A stretch of 64,000 bases of DNA from positions 1 through 64,000 of the forward strand of contig CAKTEF010000007.1 of assembly GCA_934547065.1 (NCBI GenBank). The letters are read 5' to 3'. Of the stretch, positions 43,681-52,466 are shown in pieces. Each line of letters opens with the position of its first letter. The stretch's first letter is position 1. The notes under the pieces were generated by a model that saw nothing but the letters and a program-made list of their open reading frames with translations, ran no database searches and was not told where the DNA came from. A program made the translations under genes and the position numbers. This stretch comes from an uncultured Faecalibacterium sp. GTDB taxonomy: Bacteria > Bacillota > Clostridia > Oscillospirales > Ruminococcaceae.

Positions 43681-43709
43681 TTGACAAATCCGCCGTCCGG
43701 TGTTATTTT
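43681..43709 (+). promoter_or_regulatory. Promoter of the asnS T-box transcript
   Basis: TTGACA (43681-43686), a 17-bp spacer and TATTTT (43704-43709) lie just after spoIIP and open a long structured leader. Confidence 0.75.
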
Positions 43710-43715
43710 TAATAT

Positions 43716-44009
43716 CACTGAAAAGCGATGATCGGGAAAAGTAGCGCATCCCGGCCGCCCCAGAGAGCACGGCACTTGCTGGAAGCCGTGTGCGGACGCT
43801 GCGTGAACGAACACCCGGAAGCTGCAATCTGAACCCCGGCGGGGCACTCCCGCCGCCAGTAGGTGCGCCGCAGGTCCTGCGTTATGGGGACAGCGCTTGG
43901 TTTGAGCGCGTGAGCGACCGGATCGTTCCGGTAATTCAGGTGGCACCGCGGACATTACAAGACAGCTTGTTCGCCCTGAACTTTCAGGGCAAAGCTGTCT
44001 TTTTCTTTT
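43716..44009 (+). promoter_or_regulatory. T-box riboswitch controlling asnS
   Basis: The leader carries the T-box marks: AGAGAGC and GCTGGAAGC in stem I (about 43762-43795), and the T-box sequence AGGTGGCACCGCGG (43938-43951) that pairs with the tRNA acceptor end. A terminator hairpin GACAGCTT../..AAGCTGTC (43961-43999) with TTTTTC follows. Several AAC triplets in stem I (43806, 43810, 43832) can serve as the Asn specifier. Uncharged tRNA-Asn should allow read-through into asnS. Confidence 0.92.
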
Positions 44010-44036
44010 ATTTCATCATTTTCGGAGGGAAACATT

Positions 44037-45425
44037 ATGGAACGCACTGAGATCGTTTCGCTGTTCAAAAACACCCCCGCCGACGGTGCCGAGATCACCG
44101 TCTGCGGCTGGGCCAAGAACATCCGCGACTCCAAGAACATCGGCTTCATCGCCCTGTCGGACGGCGGCTGCTTCAAGACCCTGCAGGTCGTGCTGGAAGC
44201 CGGCAAGCTGGCAAACTACGACGAAGTCATCCACACCGGTCTGTACAGCAGCCTGCGCATCAAGGGCAAGCTGGTGCTCACCCCGCAGGCAAAGCAGCCC
44301 TTTGAGCTGAACGCCGACAGCGTGGAGATCCTGGGCGACTGCCCCGCCGACGAGTACCCCCTGCAGAAAAAGAAGATGAGCATGGAGTATCTGCGCACCA
44401 TGCCCACCCTGCGCCCCCGCACCAACACGTTCAACGCGGCATTCCGCGTGCGCAGCGTGGCCGCCTACGCCATCCACAAGTTCTTCCAGGAGAACGGCTT
44501 TGTCTACGCTCACTCCCCGCTGCTGACCGCCTCCGACTGCGAGGGTGCCGGTGAAATGTTCCAGGTCACCACGCTGGATCTGCAGAACGTGCCGAAAACC
44601 GAGGACGGCGCTGTGGATTACACCCAGGACTTTTTTGAAAAGCCCGTCAACCTGACCGTTTCCGGCCAGCTGGAAGCCGAGGCCATGGCCATGGCCTTTG
44701 GCAAGGTGTACACCTTTGGCCCCACGTTCCGTGCGGAAAAGAGCTTTACCACCCGCCATGCTGCCGAGTTCTGGATGATCGAGCCCGAAATGGCGTTCTG
44801 CGACCTGAACGGCTACATGGACACCGCCGAGGCCATGACCAAATTCGTCATCCGCTACGTGCTGGACAACTGCCCGGACGAGATGGCGTTCTTCAACCAG
44901 TTCATCGACAAGGGCCTGATCGAGCGGCTGGAGCTGGTGGCGGGCAGCGAGTTCGGCCGCATCACCTACACCGATGCCATCGAGATCCTGAAGAAGAACA
45001 ACAAAAAGTTCCAGTTCCCTGTGGAGTGGGGCGTGGATATCCAGACCGAGCACGAGCGCTACCTGACCGAGGTGGTCTTCAAGAAGCCCGTGTTTGTCAC
45101 CGACTACCCCAAGGAGATCAAGAGCTTCTATATGAAGATGAATGCCGACGGCAAGACCGTGGCCGCTGCGGATATGCTGGTGCCCGGCATCGGCGAACTG
45201 ATCGGCGGCAGCCAGCGTGAAGAAAACTACGACAAGCTGGTGGCCCGCATGGACGAGCTTGGCATGGACAAGACCAACTACGAATGGTATCTGAACCTGC
45301 GCAAGTTCGGCGGCGTGGAGCACGCCGGTTACGGCCTGGGCTTTGAGCGGATGATCATGTACCTCACGGGCATCCAGAACATCCGTGACGTGCTGCCGTT
45401 CCCCCGCACTGCTTACGGTTTCTGA
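44037..45425 (+). CDS. asnS: Asparaginyl-tRNA synthetase
   Basis: This class IIb aminoacyl-tRNA synthetase has 462 residues. The N-terminal OB-fold (about 1-105, [16 protein letters not shown]) binds the anticodon. The catalytic domain has motif 2 ([20 protein letters not shown]) and motif 3 ([18 protein letters not shown]). Control by the upstream T-box fits Asn specificity. A terminator follows. Confidence 0.97.
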   Translation: MERTEIVSLFKNTPADGAEITVCGWAKNIRDSKNIGFIALSDGGCFKTLQVVLEAGKLANYDEVIHTGLYSSLRIKGKLVLTPQAKQPFELNADSVEILGDCPADEYPLQKKKMSMEYLRTMPTLRPRTNTFNAAFRVRSVAAYAIHKFFQENGFVYAHSPLLTASDCEGAGEMFQVTTLDLQNVPKTEDGAVDYTQDFFEKPVNLTVSGQLEAEAMAMAFGKVYTFGPTFRAEKSFTTRHAAEFWMIEPEMAFCDLNGYMDTAEAMTKFVIRYVLDNCPDEMAFFNQFIDKGLIERLELVAGSEFGRITYTDAIEILKKNNKKFQFPVEWGVDIQTEHERYLTEVVFKKPVFVTDYPKEIKSFYMKMNADGKTVAAADMLVPGIGELIGGSQREENYDKLVARMDELGMDKTNYEWYLNLRKFGGVEHAGYGLGFERMIMYLTGIQNIRDVLPFPRTAYGF

Positions 45426-45443
45426 TCCCGGTTTCCGAAAAGT

Positions 45444-45469
45444 CGCCGCCTCTGGCGGCGGCTTTTTTG
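45444..45469 (+). terminator. Terminator of asnS
   Basis: Stem CGCCGCC/GGCGGCG with a 3-nt loop is followed by T6, 20 bp after the stop codon. Confidence 0.9.
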
Positions 45470-45480
45470 ACTCCTCCAAA

Positions 45481-45528
45481 GGCTTCTCCTTGAGGAGAAG
45501 CTGTCTGCGCAGCAGACTGATGAGGTGG
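45481..45528 (+). repeat. Single GC-rich palindromic repeat unit
   Basis: GGCTTCTCCTTGAGGAGAAGC, split by a short loop, is followed by the TGTCTGC/GCAGACT-type hairpin and TGATGAGGTGG. It is the same unit that occurs in inverted pairs at 3139 and 28820, and in the opposite orientation inside E1, E2 and E3. Confidence 0.75.
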
Positions 45529-45596
45529 CTCTCCCGCTTTCTGCGCCCGATCTGTCCGGCGCTTTTCTCCAATTTTCAACAACGAGGTAACATTCC

Positions 45597-46652
45597 GTGG
45601 AAAACATCTCTCCCGCACTGCTGAATTGGTTCTACGCAAACCAGCGCGTGCTGCCGTTCCGCACCGACCCAAGCCCCTATCATGTCTGGCTGAGCGAGAT
45701 CATGCTCCAGCAGACCCGCGTTTCGGCTGCGCTGCCCTATTACGAGCGCTTTCTGGCCGCGCTGCCGGACATTCCCGCTCTGGCCGCCTGTGAGGAGGAA
45801 AAGCTCCACAAACTGTGGGAGGGCCTGGGTTATTACAGCCGGGTGCGCAACCTGCAAAAGGCGGCCCGCATCGTCTGCGAGCAGTACGGCGGCCGGCTGC
45901 CCGCCGATTACGATGCCCTGCGGGCCCTGCCCGGCATCGGGGACTACACCGCCGGGGCCATTGCGTCCATCAGCTTCGGCATCCCGGTCCCGGCCGTGGA
46001 CGGCAACGTGCTCCGGGTGTTCTCCCGCCTGTACAACGACAGCCGCCTGGTCACTGACCCCGCCGTCAAACGGGAGTTCACGGCCCGCGTGATTGAGCAC
46101 CAGCCGCCCGCCGCCCCCGGCGATTACAACCAGGCCCTGATGGAGCTGGGCGCGCTGGTCTGTGTGCCCAACGGTGCCCCCCTGTGCGGGCAGTGCCCGC
46201 TGGCCGGCCTGTGTGCCGCCCGCGCGGCCGGCACCGCCCTTTCGCTGCCCCAGAAAACCGCCCCCAAAGCCCGGCGCATCACGCCGGTCACGGTGGCTCT
46301 GGTGGAAAGCGAGGCGGGCATCCTGCTCCAGCAGAGGCCGGAAAAGGGCCTGCTGGCCGGTCTGTGGCAGCCGGTGCTCTGGGAAGATGCCGCCCTTTCG
46401 GCGGATCAGCTGCTCCGGCAGCTGGCGGTGCTGGGCGTGGACTGCACCGGGGCCAAGCCCGCCGCCCTGCCCCCCGCCAAGCATATCTTCAGCCACATCG
46501 AGTGGAGGATGCAGGGGTTTGTGCTGACCGTGCCTGCGCAGCCCGCCCCGGCAGGCTGCGTGTGGGCCAGCCGCGCCCAGCTGGAAGCCGAGTACACCCT
46601 GCCCGGCGCGTTCAAGTCTTACAAAAAGCATCTGTCGGCCCGGCTGCCCTGA
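45597..46652 (+). CDS. mutY: A/G-specific adenine DNA glycosylase
   Basis: MutY removes adenine mispaired with 8-oxoguanine. The 351 residues comprise a helix-hairpin-helix glycosylase core with the catalytic glutamate E34 in SEIMLQQTRV and the catalytic aspartate in VDGNVLRV. A 4Fe-4S loop follows, then a C-terminal NUDIX-like 8-oxoG recognition domain (about 225-345). The iron-sulfur spacing is C-x7-C-x2-C-x5-C, one residue longer in the first gap than in E. coli (x6). The start is GTG, with GAGGT upstream. Confidence 0.94.
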   Translation: MENISPALLNWFYANQRVLPFRTDPSPYHVWLSEIMLQQTRVSAALPYYERFLAALPDIPALAACEEEKLHKLWEGLGYYSRVRNLQKAARIVCEQYGGRLPADYDALRALPGIGDYTAGAIASISFGIPVPAVDGNVLRVFSRLYNDSRLVTDPAVKREFTARVIEHQPPAAPGDYNQALMELGALVCVPNGAPLCGQCPLAGLCAARAAGTALSLPQKTAPKARRITPVTVALVESEAGILLQQRPEKGLLAGLWQPVLWEDAALSADQLLRQLAVLGVDCTGAKPAALPPAKHIFSHIEWRMQGFVLTVPAQPAPAGCVWASRAQLEAEYTLPGAFKSYKKHLSARLP

Positions 46653-46687
46653 TTTCACCCGGAACCATGAAATTTCCGCATTTCCGG

Positions 46688-46716
46688 TTGTAATTTTTCG
46701 TTTTTCCGGGTATAAT
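46688..46716 (+). promoter_or_regulatory. Promoter of the small membrane protein gene
   Basis: TTGTAA (46688-46693), a 17-bp spacer and a perfect TATAAT (46711-46716) give a leader of about 190 nt before the favoured start at 46914. Confidence 0.75.
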
Positions 46717-46913
46717 ATTTCAAAAGACCGGTTGATCGGCTCTGCCACAGGGCCGCCCCGACACGGAGGATGCTGCGGATGATCTTTCTGGTAAAACTTT
46801 CGCTCCACATGCTCTCGGCATTGTGGAAAGCAGCAGAGCTTCTGCTGCGGGTTTCCCGCTGGAAAAACAAGCTGAAACATCGTTTCGACCGAAAAAAGGA
46901 GTGTGCTGATCCT

Positions 46914-47108
46914 ATGAAGAAATCCTACTTGATCGCTGTGATCGCAACGCTGGCCGCCATTGCCGGTGCGCTGGCCGCCGCAGCCGTTTACCTGCGCCGC
47001 CGCGAAAAGGAGCTTGATGAATACGAGCGCCTGCTGTTTGGCGAAGATCAGGCTGAGACCGTGGATGCCCCCGCTGCCGAGACCCCGGCTGAGGATGCTG
47101 CGGAATAA
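46914..47108 (+). CDS. Small single-pass membrane protein of unknown function
   Basis: The 64-residue protein has one membrane helix (about 5-26), then RRREKELDEYERLLFGED and an acidic Ala/Pro/Glu tail. AAGGAG lies 12 bp before this ATG, which is long. An in-frame ATG at 46779, with CGGAGG 10 bp upstream, would add 45 basic, amphipathic residues; the strong promoter upstream allows either start. A terminator follows. Function unknown. Confidence 0.65.
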   Translation: MKKSYLIAVIATLAAIAGALAAAAVYLRRREKELDEYERLLFGEDQAETVDAPAAETPAEDAAE

Positions 47109-47124
47109 ATCGGATCCCATTGGG

Positions 47125-47166
47125 CGCACCCGGCTCGTCATTTTTGACTGGCCAGGTGCGTTTTTT
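47125..47166 (+). terminator. Terminator of the small membrane protein gene
   Basis: Stem CGCACC..GGC/GCC..GGTGCG is followed by T6. It overlaps the spacer before the next gene, which therefore needs read-through or an internal start. Confidence 0.8.
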
Positions 47167-47180
47167 GTTAGGAGTACATC

Positions 47181-48485
47181 ATGAAACGTTTTCTACTCTG
47201 GATCATCGGCGTGCTGCTGGGCGTGGCAGTGCTGCTGGGGGCCGTGATGGCCGTAAGCTATTCCTTTACCACCGAGGGCTCCCGCCCGGCAGCCGAAACG
47301 CAGTTTGGCGGGCAGGCGCTGGAAGTGAACGGTTCCTGCTGGCAGGTGCCGCTGCTGGGCGGCGTGCTGGACAAGGTGTTCACCAGCCCGGAAACGCTCA
47401 CCGTGCAGAAGCTGGGCGTGCTGTACGACGCACACCCCGCCCTCACCCTGCCCGATTGGGCCCGCTACACCACCCTGACCATCCAAACCGACGGCGGCAG
47501 CATCGTGTTTGCGGGGTCGGCTGACCAGTATGCGGAGTTCCTGTTCCCCGCAAACGGCAATTACAAGGCCCGGCTGACGGTCTGGCGGCTGCCGCAGGAC
47601 TACCTTGCCACCCAGTTTGAGGGCGGCACCACCGGAGCCATCCGGAAGAACCCGGGCGTGGAGCACCCGGCCAGGCCCACCGGCTGGTACAGCTTTTCGT
47701 TCCGGTTCACGCTGCAGGCCAGCGCCGACATCGCATTCTCGGCCGACCGGGTGGAGCAGGGCGGCGTGGTGGGCCTTGCCGTCACCGGCCTGACCGGCGA
47801 CAATGCCCCCACCGTGGAAACCGACCTTGGCAGTGTCCACTGCGTGCGCAGCGCCGGCGGCTGGCGGGCCTACATTCCCGCCGCCTACAACGCTTCGGCG
47901 GGCGGGCATGAGGTGGCTGTGACCGTCAACGGCGAAACGTTCACCCGGACGCTGACCGTCCTGCCCAAAGATTTCGGCACCGTGGAAGTTGAAGCAGAGC
48001 CAGCCCCCACCGAGACAGCCAACGCCGAGTTCCGGAACAACATCTGGCCCCTGTATGAGCTGCCCGTGCGGGAAAAGCTCTGGTCCGGCGGCTTTGTCTG
48101 CCCGGCCGAAAACTACATGACGCTGGTGGATTTCGGGCAGGTCAAGGTGACGAACGGCCAGCAGGGCAGCCGTTCCAACTCCACCAAGCTCTACACCATC
48201 CCCGGTGAGCCCTGCCGCGCCCCGGCCCATGGCGTGGTGGTATTTGCGGGCGATCTGGCCCTGACCGGCAGCACGGTGGTCATCGACCACGGCTGCGGGA
48301 TGCGCAGCTACCTGTACGGCCTGCAGGAGATCTCCGTCACCCGCGGCCAGACCGTGGAAAAAGGCCAGGCCGTCGGCTCCCTGGGCGAGGAGCTGACCAT
48401 GGACTTCAAGCTTGGCAGCAAGAGCGTGAACCCATGGCTCCTGTTCCAGACCAGCGGCGGGCTGTTCTGGCAGGAGAATGGGTAA
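47181..48485 (+). CDS. Membrane-anchored LytM (M23)-like protein with a degenerate active site
   Basis: The 434 residues comprise an N-terminal membrane helix (about 5-27), two or three beta-rich domains (about 50-285) and a C-terminal LytM/M23-like domain (about 330-430). Recognisable M23 pattern: APAHGVVVFAGDLALTGSTVVIDHGCG..YLYGL and GQTVEKGQAVGSLG. The metal ligands are missing: no HxxxD near the domain start, and the HxH motif is replaced by MDF. It is probably a non-enzymatic scaffold or regulator, like SpoIIQ or EnvC. The start follows AGGAG. Confidence 0.75.
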   Translation: MKRFLLWIIGVLLGVAVLLGAVMAVSYSFTTEGSRPAAETQFGGQALEVNGSCWQVPLLGGVLDKVFTSPETLTVQKLGVLYDAHPALTLPDWARYTTLTIQTDGGSIVFAGSADQYAEFLFPANGNYKARLTVWRLPQDYLATQFEGGTTGAIRKNPGVEHPARPTGWYSFSFRFTLQASADIAFSADRVEQGGVVGLAVTGLTGDNAPTVETDLGSVHCVRSAGGWRAYIPAAYNASAGGHEVAVTVNGETFTRTLTVLPKDFGTVEVEAEPAPTETANAEFRNNIWPLYELPVREKLWSGGFVCPAENYMTLVDFGQVKVTNGQQGSRSNSTKLYTIPGEPCRAPAHGVVVFAGDLALTGSTVVIDHGCGMRSYLYGLQEISVTRGQTVEKGQAVGSLGEELTMDFKLGSKSVNPWLLFQTSGGLFWQENG

Positions 48486-48493
48486 CAGAGCAT

Positions 48494-48540
48494 AAAAACC
48501 GGGAGCGGATGCCGCGTTACAGCATCCGCTCCCGGTTTTT
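48494..48540. terminator. Bidirectional terminator
   Basis: A 19-bp perfect stem (AAAAACCGGGAGCGGATGC/ its complement) has T5 on the plus strand and T5 on the minus strand. It ends the LytM-like gene and the convergent toxin-antitoxin pair. Confidence 0.95.
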
Positions 48541-48541
48541 C

Positions 48542-48883
48542 TTAGGATTCGTTTTCTTCCGGATGCAATGCATCCTCAAACAAAATTTTCAGATAATCCC
48601 TGCCGCCGTAAAGAACACGGTCGATAAAGATGTCTTTCTCAAGCACATGGTAGAAAATCAGGTATTTCCCGCTGACCAAAAAGCGTTCTTCTCGATAAAC
48701 TTCTGCAAATGCAGTCACGATCTCGCCGCTCTCCGCGAAGATTTCCAGTTGGTCTACCGTATCCATGATCCGGTTCAACGTCTTCTCCGCAGAATCCTGA
48801 TTCTGAAGCTCAACTGCAATGTAAGCCCAGATATCATCCATATCACGTCGGGATTGTGACGTGTAGTTAATTTTATTTTTCAT
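48542..48883 (-). CDS. ParE-type toxin
   Basis: This 113-residue protein of the RelE/ParE superfamily has a typical start (INYTSQSRRDMDDIWAYIA), a middle stretch FLVSGKYLIFYHVLEKD, and an end IDRVLYGGRDYLKIL. Members act on gyrase or mRNA; which one cannot be told here. It overlaps its antitoxin gene by 11 bp. Confidence 0.88.
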   Translation of the reverse strand: MKNKINYTSQSRRDMDDIWAYIAVELQNQDSAEKTLNRIMDTVDQLEIFAESGEIVTAFAEVYREERFLVSGKYLIFYHVLEKDIFIDRVLYGGRDYLKILFEDALHPEENES

Positions 48884-49133
48884 TGGCCTTTACGCGGAAA
48901 TGCGCCCTCATATCTTCCGGAGAATACAATTTTTCTGTTTCCGCCGATCGTCTCCCTTTTGTGATCTCATTCATCAGGCGGATGGTCGCCTGTGCTTTCT
49001 CGTAGTCGTGCATATCAAGGATGGCATATTTCCCGCGCCCGTTCTTTGTCAGAAAAACCGGCGAACCTTCTTCTACGTCCCGCAGGACCTCCGTATAATT
49101 GCGCAGGTCAGAGATTGGTTTGATGTTCGGCAT
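48873..49133 (-). CDS. Phd/YefM-type antitoxin
   Basis: The 86-residue antitoxin starts MPNIKPISDLRNY, followed by DVEEGSPVFLTKNGRGKYAILDMHDYEKAQA, a classic YefM/Phd DNA-binding domain. The C-terminal stretch should bind the toxin. The start at 49133 has AAAGGAG 9 bp upstream. It is first in the pair. Confidence 0.9.
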   Translation of the reverse strand: MPNIKPISDLRNYTEVLRDVEEGSPVFLTKNGRGKYAILDMHDYEKAQATIRLMNEITKGRRSAETEKLYSPEDMRAHFRVKANEK

Positions 49134-49155
49134 AAAATCAGCTCCTTTCGTTTTT

Positions 49156-49184
49156 AGTATAGCGTATTCTGCTGTAAAATTCAA
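49156..49184 (-). promoter_or_regulatory. Promoter of the Phd-ParE pair
   Basis: TTGAAT (49184-49179), a 17-bp spacer and TATACT (49161-49156) lie 22 bp before the antitoxin. Confidence 0.75.
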
Positions 49185-49206
49185 CAGCAAATTTGCAGCG
49201 CTTTTA

Positions 49207-49241
49207 CAAAAAAGGACCTGACAACGCCTGTCAGGTCCTTT
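49207..49241 (-). terminator. Terminator of the aldo/keto reductase gene
   Basis: Stem AAAGGACCTGACA/TGTCAGGTCCTTT is followed by further T residues on the minus strand, 9 bp after the stop codon. Confidence 0.9.
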
Positions 49242-49249
49242 TGACCAAC

Positions 49250-50233
49250 TCAAGAAATGCTGTCCACATCCCACTTCATGCGCACGGCATCGGCACCGTC
49301 CAGCCGCAGCTCCATGGCACCGGCATTGTCCAGCACCTGCTCCGGGGTGCGGGCCCCGCACAGCACATGCAGGCCGGGGATCATCCGGGCCGTCAGCGCG
49401 ATCACCAGCTGGGCCGGGGTGCAGTGGTACTTTTCGGTCAGGTCGCTCCACTTGGCCAGCAGATCCAGCGCCTGGGCGCGGCGGGCAGGCTGGAAGCAGG
49501 GGTTCGCGTTCCGGGTGCTACCCTCCGGGTAGGTGGTATCCATGGTCACCTTGCCGGTCAGCAGGCCCTGCTCCAACGGGGAGTAGGCCTGCACCGAAAC
49601 GCCCAGCTCTTTGCAGGTGGGCAGCAGCTGCTTTTCCACCCGGCGGGTCAGCAGGCTGTATTTTTCCTGGATGACATCCAGCTGGCCGTATTTGCAGTAG
49701 CCCCGGATGATATCCGCCGTCACGTTGGCTGCGCCGATGGCGCGCACCTTGCCCTGTGCTTTCAGCTGCATCATGGCTTCCACCGTGGCTTCCAGCGGAT
49801 ACAGCCCCAGGTCCGGGCTCTGCCAGTGGGTGTACAGCACATCCAGGTGGTCGGTGCCCAGGCGGCGCAGGCTGTCCTCCACATCGTCAATGATGCTCTG
49901 GGCCGAAAGGTCGCGGTAGACGCTCACGCCGTCCACCACCTTGTGCAGCACGGGGGTGTTATGCCGCCATTCCAGCCCGCACTTGGTGGAGAGCACCACC
50001 TTGTCGCGGTCGATGTGGCGCAGCGCCTCGCCCACCACGTTCTCGCTGTGGTACAGCCCGTAGACGGGGGCCGTGTCGATCCACCGGATGCCCTGCTCCA
50101 CGGCGGTCCGGATGGCCCGGACCGACAGCGCATCGTCGTTGTCGCCCCACCATGCACCGCCGCCAATGGCCCAGGTGCCCAGCCCCAGGAACGGCACCTC
50201 GATGCCGCTTTTGCCAATGTTGATGTTTTGCAT
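49250..50233 (-). CDS. Aldo/keto reductase
   Basis: This is a 327-residue NADPH-dependent TIM-barrel oxidoreductase. The catalytic tetrad is visible: D and Y in DTAPVYG, K in STKCGLEW and H in YTHWQSPD. The start at 50233 is set by GGAGGG 6 bp upstream. It lies alone between prfC and a toxin-antitoxin pair. The substrate is unknown; it resembles the general stress/YhdN-like group. Confidence 0.92.
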   Translation of the reverse strand: MQNINIGKSGIEVPFLGLGTWAIGGGAWWGDNDDALSVRAIRTAVEQGIRWIDTAPVYGLYHSENVVGEALRHIDRDKVVLSTKCGLEWRHNTPVLHKVVDGVSVYRDLSAQSIIDDVEDSLRRLGTDHLDVLYTHWQSPDLGLYPLEATVEAMMQLKAQGKVRAIGAANVTADIIRGYCKYGQLDVIQEKYSLLTRRVEKQLLPTCKELGVSVQAYSPLEQGLLTGKVTMDTTYPEGSTRNANPCFQPARRAQALDLLAKWSDLTEKYHCTPAQLVIALTARMIPGLHVLCGARTPEQVLDNAGAMELRLDGADAVRMKWDVDSIS

Positions 50234-50323
50234 ATACGTTCCCTCCATGTCAGCAGTGTTCCCCGCAATGGGAGCATCTCATTCCGTAGCTGACATTTTT
50301 CGTTGTATTTTTTGTGTTTTATG

Positions 50324-50371
50324 AAAAAAGAGCCGCCATGCCGGGGGTCGCCCCGCACAGCAGCTCTCTTT
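50324..50371 (-). terminator. Terminator of prfC
   Basis: Arms around AAGAGAGCTGCTGTGCGGGG and CCCCCGGCATGGCGGCTCTT pair imperfectly and are followed by T6 on the minus strand. Confidence 0.7.
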
Positions 50372-50375
50372 CAAC

Positions 50376-51980
50376 TCAGATATTGCCGAACTCGCTCAGT
50401 TCCAGCGTCTCGTTGTGGGTCTCGGCCCAGCGCACCGCCCAATCGGAGGTGAACAGCAGCAGGCGGTTTCCCCTCATATCCTCCACCGCCTTGGTGTCGC
50501 TGGTCAGATCCAGGTCGCGCAGGTTGTAGGTGTCGGGGTCGTTCTTCACCCAGCGCAGCTGCTCAAAGGGCAGCTGCTGCATCCGGATCTCCACGTTGTA
50601 TTCGGTGTTCAGGCGGTACTCCAGCACTTCCAGCTGCAGCACGCCGACCACGCCGACCACCACTTCTTCCATGCCGCCGCCCACTTCGCGGAAGATCTGG
50701 ATGGCACCCTCCTGGGCGATCTGCTCCATGCCTTTCACGAACTGCTTGCGCTTCATGGTATCTTTCTGCTCAATGCGGGCAAAGTGCTCCGGCGAGAATG
50801 TCGGGATGCCCGCAAACTGCACCTTTTTCTTGCCGGTACACAGGGTGTCGCCGATGGAGAAGATGCCCGGATCGAACAGGCCGATGATATCGCCCGCATA
50901 GGCTTCGTCCACAATGGCGCGGTCCTGGGCCATCAGCTGGGTGCCGGTGGCCAGCTTGATGTTCTTGCCCTCCTGCACATGATAGGCCTCCATGCCGCGC
51001 TCAAACTTGCCGGAGCAGATGCGCATGAAAGCGATGCGGTCGCGGTGGGCCTTGTTCATGTTGGCCTGAATCTTGAAGATAAAGGCCGAGAATTCGTCGC
51101 GGCAGGGGTCCACGGCCTCGCCGGTCAGGCTGTCCACGCGGGCCAGCGGGGTGGGGGTCAGGCGCAGGAAGTTTTCCAGGAACGGCTCCACGCCAAAGTT
51201 GGTCAGAGCAGAACCGAAGAACACCGGGCTCAGCTCACCGCGCAGCACCTTGTCCAGGTCAAACTCCTCCGCAGCGCCGTCCAGCAGCTCGATCTCATCC
51301 ACCAGCTGCTGATGCAGGTAGGGGGTGAGCAGCTCGTCCAGAGCCGGATCGCCCAGCTCGGCTTCGGTCTCCTCCACCTTTTTCACGCCGTTGGCGCGGC
51401 CGTCGCTGGAAAAGGCCAGCACCTTGCGGGTGTTGCGGTCGAACACGCCCTTGAACGCCTTGCCGCAGCCGATGGGCCAGTTCATCGGGTAGGTCTTGAT
51501 GCCCAGGATCTCCTCGATGTTCTCCATCAGCTCAAACGGATCGCGGGCTTCGCGGTCCATCTTGTTGATAAAGGTAAAAATGGGGATGTGGCGCAGGGTA
51601 CACACCTTGAACAGCTTGATGGTCTGGGCCTCAACGCCCTTGGCTGCGTCGATGACCATAACGGCCGAGTCCGCTGCCATCAGGGTGCGGTAGGTATCCT
51701 CCGAGAAGTCCTGGTGGCCCGGCGTGTCCAGGATGTTGACGCACTTGCCCGCATAGTTGAACTGCAGCACAGAGGAAGTAACGGAAATACCGCGCTGTTT
51801 TTCAATGTCCATCCAGTCGGACACGGCATGCTTGGCGCTCTGCTTGCCCTTGACGGAGCCCGCCTGGTTGATGGCTCCACCGTACAGCAGCAGCTTTTCG
51901 GTCAGTGTGGTTTTGCCGGCATCGGGATGGCTGATGATCGCAAACGTCCGGCGGCGCTCGATTTCTTCACGATTTGTCAT
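50376..51980 (-). CDS. prfC: Peptide chain release factor 3
   Basis: RF3 is a translational GTPase that removes RF1/RF2 after termination. The 534 residues comprise a G domain with P-loop SHPDAGKTTL (near residue 17), DTPGHQDFSEDTYRTL and the NKMDRE specificity motif, then the EF-G-like domains II and III. I chose the ATG at 51980 (AGGAG 8 bp upstream). It is followed by a terminator. Confidence 0.96.
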   Translation of the reverse strand: MTNREEIERRRTFAIISHPDAGKTTLTEKLLLYGGAINQAGSVKGKQSAKHAVSDWMDIEKQRGISVTSSVLQFNYAGKCVNILDTPGHQDFSEDTYRTLMAADSAVMVIDAAKGVEAQTIKLFKVCTLRHIPIFTFINKMDREARDPFELMENIEEILGIKTYPMNWPIGCGKAFKGVFDRNTRKVLAFSSDGRANGVKKVEETEAELGDPALDELLTPYLHQQLVDEIELLDGAAEEFDLDKVLRGELSPVFFGSALTNFGVEPFLENFLRLTPTPLARVDSLTGEAVDPCRDEFSAFIFKIQANMNKAHRDRIAFMRICSGKFERGMEAYHVQEGKNIKLATGTQLMAQDRAIVDEAYAGDIIGLFDPGIFSIGDTLCTGKKKVQFAGIPTFSPEHFARIEQKDTMKRKQFVKGMEQIAQEGAIQIFREVGGGMEEVVVGVVGVLQLEVLEYRLNTEYNVEIRMQQLPFEQLRWVKNDPDTYNLRDLDLTSDTKAVEDMRGNRLLLFTSDWAVRWAETHNETLELSEFGNI

Positions 51981-52086
51981 ATATGATTTCTCCTGAATTG
52001 ATAAGGGGATCGTTCTTTCTTCCAAGCAGAGTGATTTACATGGGTGCGTCTCCTGTACTTCTGCTTCACAGGGAAGCGGCTGCTCT

Positions 52087-52389
52087 GTACAACCTCTCCG
52101 TCATCATCGCTGACGCTCGATGCCACCTCCCCTAGTAGGGGAGGCTTTGGCATGAGATTCATTTTTCGCTAAAATCGCCTGCGGCTCCAAAACCAACATC
52201 TGCCGCAAGGTTTTCACCTCATCAGTCTGCTGCGCAGACAGCTTCCCCGCCGGGGAAGCCTTTTGAAAGGACCTTACGCCAGCAGGACCAAATGGAGCGA
52301 AGCGTTTACGTTCGAAAACGCGACGGCCTGCCAAGGGCTCCCCTACTAGGGGAGCTGTCACGGCAAAGCCCGTGACTGAGAGGTTGTAC
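52087..52389. repeat. 303-bp repeat element E2 with terminal inverted repeats
   Basis: The ends GTACAACCTCTC (52087-52098) and GAGAGGTTGTAC (52378-52389) extend outward to an 18-bp perfect inverted repeat, TGCTCTGTACAACCTCTC. Inside are CTCCCCTAGTAGGGGAG, a CGCAAGGTTTTCACCTCATC core, the TCTGCTGCGCAGA hairpin, CTTCCCCGCCGGGGAAG and CTCCCCTACTAGGGGAG. E1 (26182-26523) has the same ends and the same order of modules. No reading frame or transposase is present. Confidence 0.88.
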
Positions 52390-52466
52390 AGAGCAGGGCC
52401 TGCCCATTAAAATTTACACACAAACTGTATTTTACCAGCAAATCCACCTAGATGCAAGACTTTTTG

